Shown here piece by piece: positions 58,401-64,000 of a stretch of 64,000 nucleotides of DNA. The position numbers and the translations under genes were made by a program. The notes under the pieces were generated by a model, which saw only the letters and a list, made by a program, of their open reading frames with translations, was not told the origin of the DNA and did not search any database. Position 1 is the first letter of the stretch; each line of letters opens with the position of its first letter. The stretch covers positions 39,733 through 103,732 of the forward strand of contig JADCRB010000017.1 in assembly GCA_021464245.1 (NCBI GenBank). The letters run 5' to 3'. The stretch is from Carallia brachiata. Taxonomy: Eukaryota > Streptophyta > Magnoliopsida > Malpighiales > Rhizophoraceae.

Positions 58401-59716
58401 ACTCTGTCCTTGCTTATGTGATTCATCAATTGGTAAATGAGGAAAATGAAGTTGTTTCTGCCTCCACTTCAGGCAGTGAGAACTATCCCTTTGGGTCACC
58501 AGTCCATCGTTCATTTCGTCTCTGCATGGCCAATGTTCTCATAAGTGCTTGCCAGAAGATCTCAGACCCTTGCAAGAAGGCCTTTGCTCAAAAGTCTCTT
58601 CCATGTCTGATTCGTTCTGTTGAGGTACCTGGTATCCATGCCTTGATTTTCAAAGACAAAAATTGTCAGGAATTCTGATCTATTACATTATATTCAGTTT
58701 TCTCCCGTCCCTGAAAAATAGATAATGTAAAATAATGCAGGTAATAGTGCAGCCAGAGATTAGAGCTGCTTGTGTTCAGGTTATGTTTTCAGCTGTGTTC
58801 CATCTGAAATCTGCAGTGTGCCCTTATTCATCTGATCTGCTCAAACTCTCTCTTGGATTTCTTGGGAAAAGTTCAGAGAAGGTACAAATTCTAAACAATA
58901 TTGGTGCCAGTAATCACAGCTTATTCTTGCATGCTTTACTGTCAGGATTGTGTGATTAACCTCAATGTGCACGTGATGTGTTTTGTGGGTGTCTGCATGC
59001 GCATTAGTTCTCTTTGAATGCCTTGGTGGGGTGGGGAGGGGGAGGGGTTGGGGGGGCAAGTTCCCGCCTTCAAAAAAGGAATAAAAAAGCACCCAAACCC
59101 AACCCAAGCCCACTTCTTCGAGAACTTCTCACTGAATAAGACCAGTATCTACATTCTAAGGGCACTCTCCTCGACCTTATATTAGGTGAACCTGGTTGTA
59201 AGGGTACTTTTGCCACCCTTCTCAAGTTACGCTTACAGTTCCTACATGCTTGCATGGCTAAATTTTAAAAATCTTAAAAAGGCAACGAAACATTTTAGGT
59301 CTGATCTTTAAAATCATGTGGGCCAGTAAAATGATCACACATGTATTATTTGGTTTTAGCTGTCTTGAAATATAATTGAACTACGTGCAAGCCATCTCTT
59401 CCTCCTTAAGAATTGAGCAAAAATAGCTTTTTATTTTTTTTAAGTTCCTTATTTATACCCAGAAAATTCCACTTAATAGTATTCTTTATTTCCTTCCTTC
59501 TTTCGGTTGAAGTTGTAATTTTATTGTTATTAGGAAAGGATGGCAGGTGCAAAGTTAATGGCCTCTCTAATGGCCGGTGAAGATGAAATTTTGGAAAGTA
59601 TATCAGGAGGGTTGCAAGAAGCAAGATCTGTGCTGTCAAGAATATCTGTGTCAGATCCTTCTCAGGACGTGCAATTTGTGTGCAAGAAATTGCTGGCATG
59701 TATAACATCTGCCTAA
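46421..59716 (+). CDS. Large ARM/HEAT-type helical-repeat protein, 24 exons, function unknown
   Basis: Exons: 46421-46607, 46699-46817, 46916-47131, 47234-47315, 48060-48348, 49108-49206, 49295-49435, 50533-50703, 51371-51570, 51680-51823, 51917-52005, 52970-53117, 53285-53334, 53967-54019, 54835-54998, 55784-55977, 57043-57091, 57174-57246, 57778-57879, 58016-58112, 58188-58301, 58383-58624, 58741-58881 and 59534-59716. All introns are GT-AG and phases agree, except that exon 3 is one base short. One extra base in the T5 run at 47089-47093 would restore it, giving 1115 residues. Exon 8 is frame-neutral overall, but its middle reads as conserved protein only in shifted frames (...K-K-F-E-K-T-V-S-E-Y-G). 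The protein is leucine-rich and helical throughout, with no catalytic motif. Repeat-like blocks include L-S-D-E-D-V-V-I-R-G-Q-A and L-P-A-L-L-D-L-V-H-S-S-D-D-G-R, typical of ARM/HEAT solenoids. I recognise it as a conserved plant protein without an assigned role. An upstream in-frame extension to 46232 is CT-rich leader. Confidence 0.85.
56160..56600. mobile_element. Non-autonomous DNA element in intron 16 (GGTTCCGG-rich, hAT-like)
   Basis: The left end reads CCTGACCACGGCCCAGTTC and the right end, reverse-complemented, CCTGACCACCAGGCCAATTC, so imperfect inverted termini are visible. Both ends are rich in CGGTT/AACCG words, as in many plant hAT-derived repeats. The interior is AT-rich with a T-run (56341-56360). 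A target-site duplication is not certain (ATATTCCA and TTATTCCA occur nearby). It lies between exons 16 and 17 of the helical-repeat gene. Confidence 0.5.
56700..56862 (-). mobile_element. tRNA-derived SINE in intron 16, antisense to the gene
   Basis: On the minus strand the element starts with an RNA polymerase III A-box-like CCTAGTGGTTAAAGC (56849-56835). About 25 bases later comes a B-box-like GGGTTCTAATCC (56811-56800), the split promoter of tRNA-derived SINEs. Its 3' end is an A-rich tail (T-run 56707-56714 on the plus strand). Length of about 160 bases is right for a plant SINE. A clear target-site duplication was not found. Confidence 0.65.
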
Positions 59717-61291
59717 GTTCCTGTAGGCCACATAACCTGAACTTCGCTGATGAATGTGCATAACCTGACTTCAGCTGTGGCTTACGGTTTTCATCATGAT
59801 TCATGGACTTCCTGGAGTTGTAATTTAAAAGATGGACTATTTCCACCATGAGTCCCCAGTGATCGCAGGCAGTTTGCCCTTGCTCTTAAACCTAGGTTCA
59901 TTGAATGCATGTTTTAAGTTATTGGGTGCATGTTTTTAGTGATTGGATGCATGGTCTAAACGATTAGATACAAGTAGCTTGGAAGGTCATGAATTTATGA
60001 TGACCAAAAGGGAAAAATTATTGGAACAGTGGTACAGTTGATAATTATATGCATCATATTGGTTAGAGCATCTATCCAGTGGCGTAGACTATATATCCAA
60101 CCATTTGAAAACTTTTCAGGTGGGAAGATAAAAAGTCTTTTTGGATAGTTGCTGACTGCTCTCCTTTCATTTAAGCGAACCATCTTGGATGGTCACTTAT
60201 CAGCTCTCTTTATCATTTTAATTGGTATATGATAACTACAGCGTTCTTCCACATGACTGATGTCGGGAAGGATTCATGGGTTCAAGGCGATTGTTTCTTC
60301 CTGGAAAAATGCTATGGGGTATGAAAATAAGGAGAATTATTATGAAAATAAGGAGAATTATTTTTATTGTGTAGTTTGTGGTTTAATGAATTTTTTAGTA
60401 CATTAAAAAAATGCTATCAGTCTATTTTTAACTCAATTAATTAATTCAATGTCATCAAATCCTGGTCTGAGATAATTTTTTGCTCATAAAAACAATTAGT
60501 AAATATATTCAAAGAATTAGCTAGAGACAAACAGACCGAACCCATTCTATCTGATGGTGGGCTGCAGAGCTTGAATGCAGAATGGGGCCTAGATACAGCC
60601 ACACGGTTGACAGTCTCGCTCGCGGGCTCTCCCTCCTTAATCTTTTATTTCGTTTTTCTAATTGATGTCGCTGGAAACATCAGCAAGCCATCTTCAATTC
60701 ATGCGTTATTGCGAGAGAGAATAACTGTGAACCGATACTTTAGCAAGAAACTTGGTTGGTTAGATAATTTTGTGAGGTAATTGACATATTTTAATAGTCA
60801 AATTTTGATGATGTGTACAATAAATTTACGTATTTTATTTGCAAAATTGCAATCAAGTTGTAATTCTTTAAGGGTTTTTTTTCCCCCTCCTTGGTAGCGT
60901 TCTTTGAGGTTACAACAAGGGCAGTAAGTGTTAGTGCGATACCTTTCTGTTTTTCTCCTATTGTCAATCTTTTTATTATTAACAAGGTCATTAAATCATG
61001 ATTTTTACATGAGATAAATTTCTATATTTTTATAAATCTCTCGTTGCTTATTTTCAGGATTACAACTTGAAGTTCATGAAACTTTAATGATAAAAGTTTA
61101 TCATAATAACTTGAAGCTTCAATAATAAAAAATCTAGATTAATTATTAAAGTGTCCGGTGAAATACACTTGTTTTTTTTTTTACACAAAATAATAGTGAA
61201 TAAATGAAACCATTAGCTATATTAGAAAGGAGAAAAGAGGATCCACAATCTCCAAAACTCACTTAAGTGAAAAAAGAAGTTATATAGACAC

Positions 61292-61333
<42 letters not shown>
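61292..61333. repeat. (AAT)14 microsatellite
   Basis: About fourteen uninterrupted AAT units. Confidence 0.95.
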
Positions 61334-61339
61334 GTAGGT

Positions 61340-61425
61340 ATAAAATTAATATATAAAAATTTAAATTATTAAATTATAAAAAATATATTAAATTTAATTA
61401 AAAAAATAAATTATTAAAATAATTA
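61340..61425 (+). repeat. AT-rich dispersed repeat, copy 3
   Basis: Contains AAATTTAAATTATTAAATT followed by ATAAAAAATATATTAAATTT, matching 27207-27295 over its whole visible length. Confidence 0.4.
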
Positions 61426-61911
61426 CATTTTTTAAATTACGTAAATACGTGCTAACGTGCAAATGAAAGATCTAAAAGAAGACACTTACGGGGGGGGGGG
61501 GGTTCGAGGGTGGTGGGTTCGAACACTAAGCAAACTATAGTGAGCGCAGACTGAAGAGAGCGACATAATCATGACAGGATCTGATAAGACAGGACAGCCG
61601 TTCATTTGCGGGTCCCGCATTCCATACTTTCCGAGAAGCACTAAATCAAAAAGTCGAAACTTTGAAAGCGAGTTCGCTGCACTTGCACCTTCACCCGCCG
61701 CCCCCAATCCTTGCTATTTACAGTAAAAGAGTGTAGTAGTAGTAGTAGTACGTCGGTACCTTTCTTTGCATATCTATCTACCGTTTTTAAGGCAGTGATT
61801 TGTTTCACTTGTCGGAAAATAAATATTTAAGAAAATAAAATTAAAAAAAAAAAAAAAGGTCCTTGTTTATTGTTGTTGTTGTTGTTGTTGTGTTTGTTGG
61901 GTGTTTTGTCC

Positions 61912-63801
61912 ATGTCGGCCGGCGTTTGTGGGAAGCGGGTCGGGTTCGAGGAATTTTTCGGATCCTCGCCATCTGCTAAAAGATCTAGATGTTCTACTTT
62001 TGGGTCCCCCGAACTCGGGTCCGGATCCGACGGCAACCACCCGGTTTTGGCCCCCTTATTCCAAATGTTCCCTGCCTTGGATCCTGAGGTGAATTTTATT
62101 AACCTTTTTTATTCCCACAATTCATCTATCGCGGCGATTTACGTGTGGGTTTGTTCAAAGTTTAATTCTTTTAATCCCGGTAAATTATTGAACTTTTTTT
62201 TTTTTTTTGGGGTTTATCTTCGCAATGTTATAAAAAGTTTTGTTGGGTTTATTTTTCGCGGCCTTTCTGTGGCTTCTTTTTGATGGCAAATGTAGTGTAG
62301 AGTGATTGTGACACTCTGTCTGATAGGCATTTGTTCATGGCTTTAGTCGTTGTTGAATGAGATTGTGTTGCTACTTATTCGAAGTCATGTAGTGGAACGT
62401 TTGTTCATTATCATTCATTAAATGGTATATTGATGGGTATAGATGGTAAAAATGAAAACTAGAGTGACTGTATGAAATGCTTTGCTGAAATTCACTTGTT
62501 AAGTCAAGTTGTCTTGTGTTTGTTTAATGATGTGGTAATCTTTGTTCCATTTTGATGTTTAGTTGGTCAGTGCCGTTGCTAGGAATCACGACAATATGGT
62601 CGATGATGCTGTTGAGAGTTTAAGGCAAATTTCGTCTGGCGATGTCGGGCAAAGTAATCAATTAGAAAGCTCTGGCTCGTCAGCTGTTGGAAGTTGTGAT
62701 GCTGTGCCTGCCTTGGGTACAGCTGCTTGTAAGTTCTCAGCTAATTCTTTGTAGACTGGATATATATAGTTTTTTTTTATTAATTTCGGCTGGTAATCTA
62801 TGGTTCTAGCTTCCAAGATGTATTGGGTTTGAACTCAGGATCAGCTCCTTATGTTTTCCGATCTGTATTTTGTAGGTCTTCCTGTGTCAGAAAAAACTTA
62901 TGGTGATTTTGATAACAGCAAAAGTGGGTCCAGGTGGGTGGATCTATTTGTGGAGGAAATGATGAACGCTGTAGACCTTGATGATGCCAGGAGACGTGCT
63001 GCCAGAATGTTAGAAGCTTTTGAGCAAAATATGCGTTCTCATTCCAGGGCATCAGAAGAGGTAATACTTACTTTCTCTTGGTAACTAATTTGTGTAGCTA
63101 CCGATGGACTCATTCATATAATATTTTTCCATGCCTTTTTGTGCAAAACAGCTGGAGCATGGTTTGCTGAAGCAGCATCTTCAGAGTTTGCTAAATGATA
63201 ATCAGATTTTGAAGAGAGCAGTTGCCATCCAGCATGAACGCAACTTGGAGCAAGAGGAAAAGTTAAGGGAAGCACAAAGCCTAAAGCTTGTGCTAAATCA
63301 GTACCACGAGAAAATTCGAGGCTTAGAGGTATTATTCTTTCACCAGCTACATTTAGTGATCTTACTTTTGTATTCTGTATCAGTTGTTGTGAAAAGGCTT
63401 TCTGGATGCTTATGTTTTTGTAAAAATGAAAAAGAAGACTGGAATAATTTAATTGAGGCTCACAATCGTGTAAGTGTGAACAAATGAATTAGAGGCTATT
63501 TGTTTTTTGCGCTGTTTTGATCTAGGTCCTTTATTGAGTTGCTTGTCAAGGAGAAAATTGGAACCTTAGTAACAACGGGGAAGGGAAAGAATGGGGGGTG
63601 CCTTTTGCCAATGAGGAACCCATTGAAAAGGTTTTGTCATTGTTGATGTTGATAATTGATATAAATGGTCAGTTGATTATAGGAATTGATTTTCTAATCT
63701 GTTTTACGTTGCAGCTGAGTAACTACTCATTAAGGCTTCATCTTCAAAGGGCATACCAAAGTAGCTCTCTTCCAGGGCAATTTCCTCCAGACATACATTG
63801 A
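61912..63801 (+). CDS. CUE-domain (ubiquitin-binding) protein
   Basis: Five exons (61912-62088, 62563-62728, 62876-63060, 63152-63328, 63715-63801) join in phase with GT-AG introns into a 263-residue protein. The N-terminus (M-S-A-G-V-C-G-K-R) precedes a basic patch (A-K-R-S-R-C). A CUE domain at about residues 43-85 has the signature F-P-A-L-D-P-E-L-V (M-F-P at its start) and D-D-A-V-E-S-L-R. CUE domains are three-helix bundles that bind ubiquitin. A Ser/Gly linker follows, then a helical segment with W-V-D-L-F-V-E-E-M-M, then a strongly charged coiled coil (about residues 175-235, H-E-R-N-L-E-Q-E-E-K-L-R-E-A). The C-terminus is short (P-G-Q-F-P-P-D-I-H). Plants have a small family of such CUE/coiled-coil proteins without a defined pathway. 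No defects are seen. The next ATG candidates lie downstream, inside the domain, so 61912 is preferred. Confidence 0.9.
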
Positions 63802-64000
63802 GGTCACAGTGATCATCAAGGCATCAACTAATCTATGGCCCCGAGGATGTGTTTTTCTTTTGATTTTTTTTTTTTTTGCTCAATTACTATTACAAAGAGG
63901 TGACAACCTGCAGTAAGTGCATACACAGTTGTATTACGCCAAAGTGAGAGGCTATCTGTATTATTCAAGCCAAATAGGCTTTGGAAGTCAGTGTGAAATT
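63802..64000 (+). other. 3'UTR of the CUE gene, running to the window end
   Basis: Non-coding sequence after the stop, with a T-run at about 63867-63878. No polyadenylation signal assigned. Confidence 0.4.

Larger units (their letters stand above)
59717..61911. other. Intergenic sequence between the helical-repeat gene and the CUE gene
   Basis: Holds the 3'UTR of the upstream gene, AT-rich spacer, an (AAT) microsatellite (61292-61333), the third copy of the AT-rich dispersed repeat (61340-61425), a run of 13 G (61490-61502) and the CUE promoter/leader with (TTG) repeats just before the ATG. No further gene recognised. Confidence 0.5.

Noticed and set aside
61486..61707. 73-codon minus-strand frame near the CUE promoter
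   Set aside because: No domain, ends in a G-run artefact (poly-Pro), likely chance.

Overview
The window is nuclear DNA of a flowering plant, most likely a dicot. The genes have plant spliceosomal GT-AG introns and encode plant-specific families (ankyrin/RR-type tandem CCCH zinc finger, PORR domain, DYW-type pentatricopeptide repeat). The spaces between them are AT-rich and filled with plant-type transposons and microsatellites. I cannot name the species.

Layout. Positions 1-3590 are the 5' part of a Ty3/gypsy retrotransposon on the minus strand: LTR, primer-binding site, broken gag and a protease reading frame. The element runs off the left edge. An ~868 bp retroposon with target-site duplications follows at 3648-4515, then AT-rich sequence with several inverted-repeat elements (5712-6275, 7652-7908, 8815-9460). 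The first gene is an intact, intron-free CDS for a TZF7/OXS2-like CCCH zinc-finger protein (11667-13856, +), preceded by an apparent 5'UTR intron that carries a (CT)19 and a (GA)20 tract. The stretch 13.9-22.7 kb has no recognised gene. It holds a tandem triplication of a 356 bp unit (20115-21182) with a decayed half copy beside it, and two members of a small fold-back element family (16395-16583, 22324-22511); a third lies at 26700-26910.

From 22.7 to 34.8 kb the genes lie on the minus strand: a decayed MATE transporter (22729-25595), a retroposon with an exact 17 bp duplication (27636-28494), an intact PORR-domain gene (29985-31454) and a DYW-PPR gene resembling MEF1 whose frame is broken about six times by single missing bases (32893-34838). 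From 35.4 to 46.2 kb comes a transposon-rich gap: a non-autonomous hAT-like element (35457-36421), a degraded Ty1/copia element (36652-39745), long microsatellites, a tandem repeat (43188-43860) and a ~2 kb terminal-inverted-repeat element (44170-46212) that ends about 200 bp before the next start codon.

The right third carries two plus-strand genes. The first is a 24-exon gene (46421-59716) for a large helical-repeat (ARM/HEAT-like) protein of unknown function; I could trace every exon, but exons 3 and 8 have frame problems. The second is an intact 5-exon gene for a 263-residue CUE-domain protein (61912-63801). Two of the genes, PORR and MEF1-like, act in organelle RNA processing; otherwise the neighbours show no shared pathway. 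I see no operon-like system, CRISPR array or tRNA/rRNA gene. The most unusual features are the 356 bp triplication, the fold-back family with its 21 bp internal repeat, and the run of homopolymer frameshifts in two genes next to intact ones.
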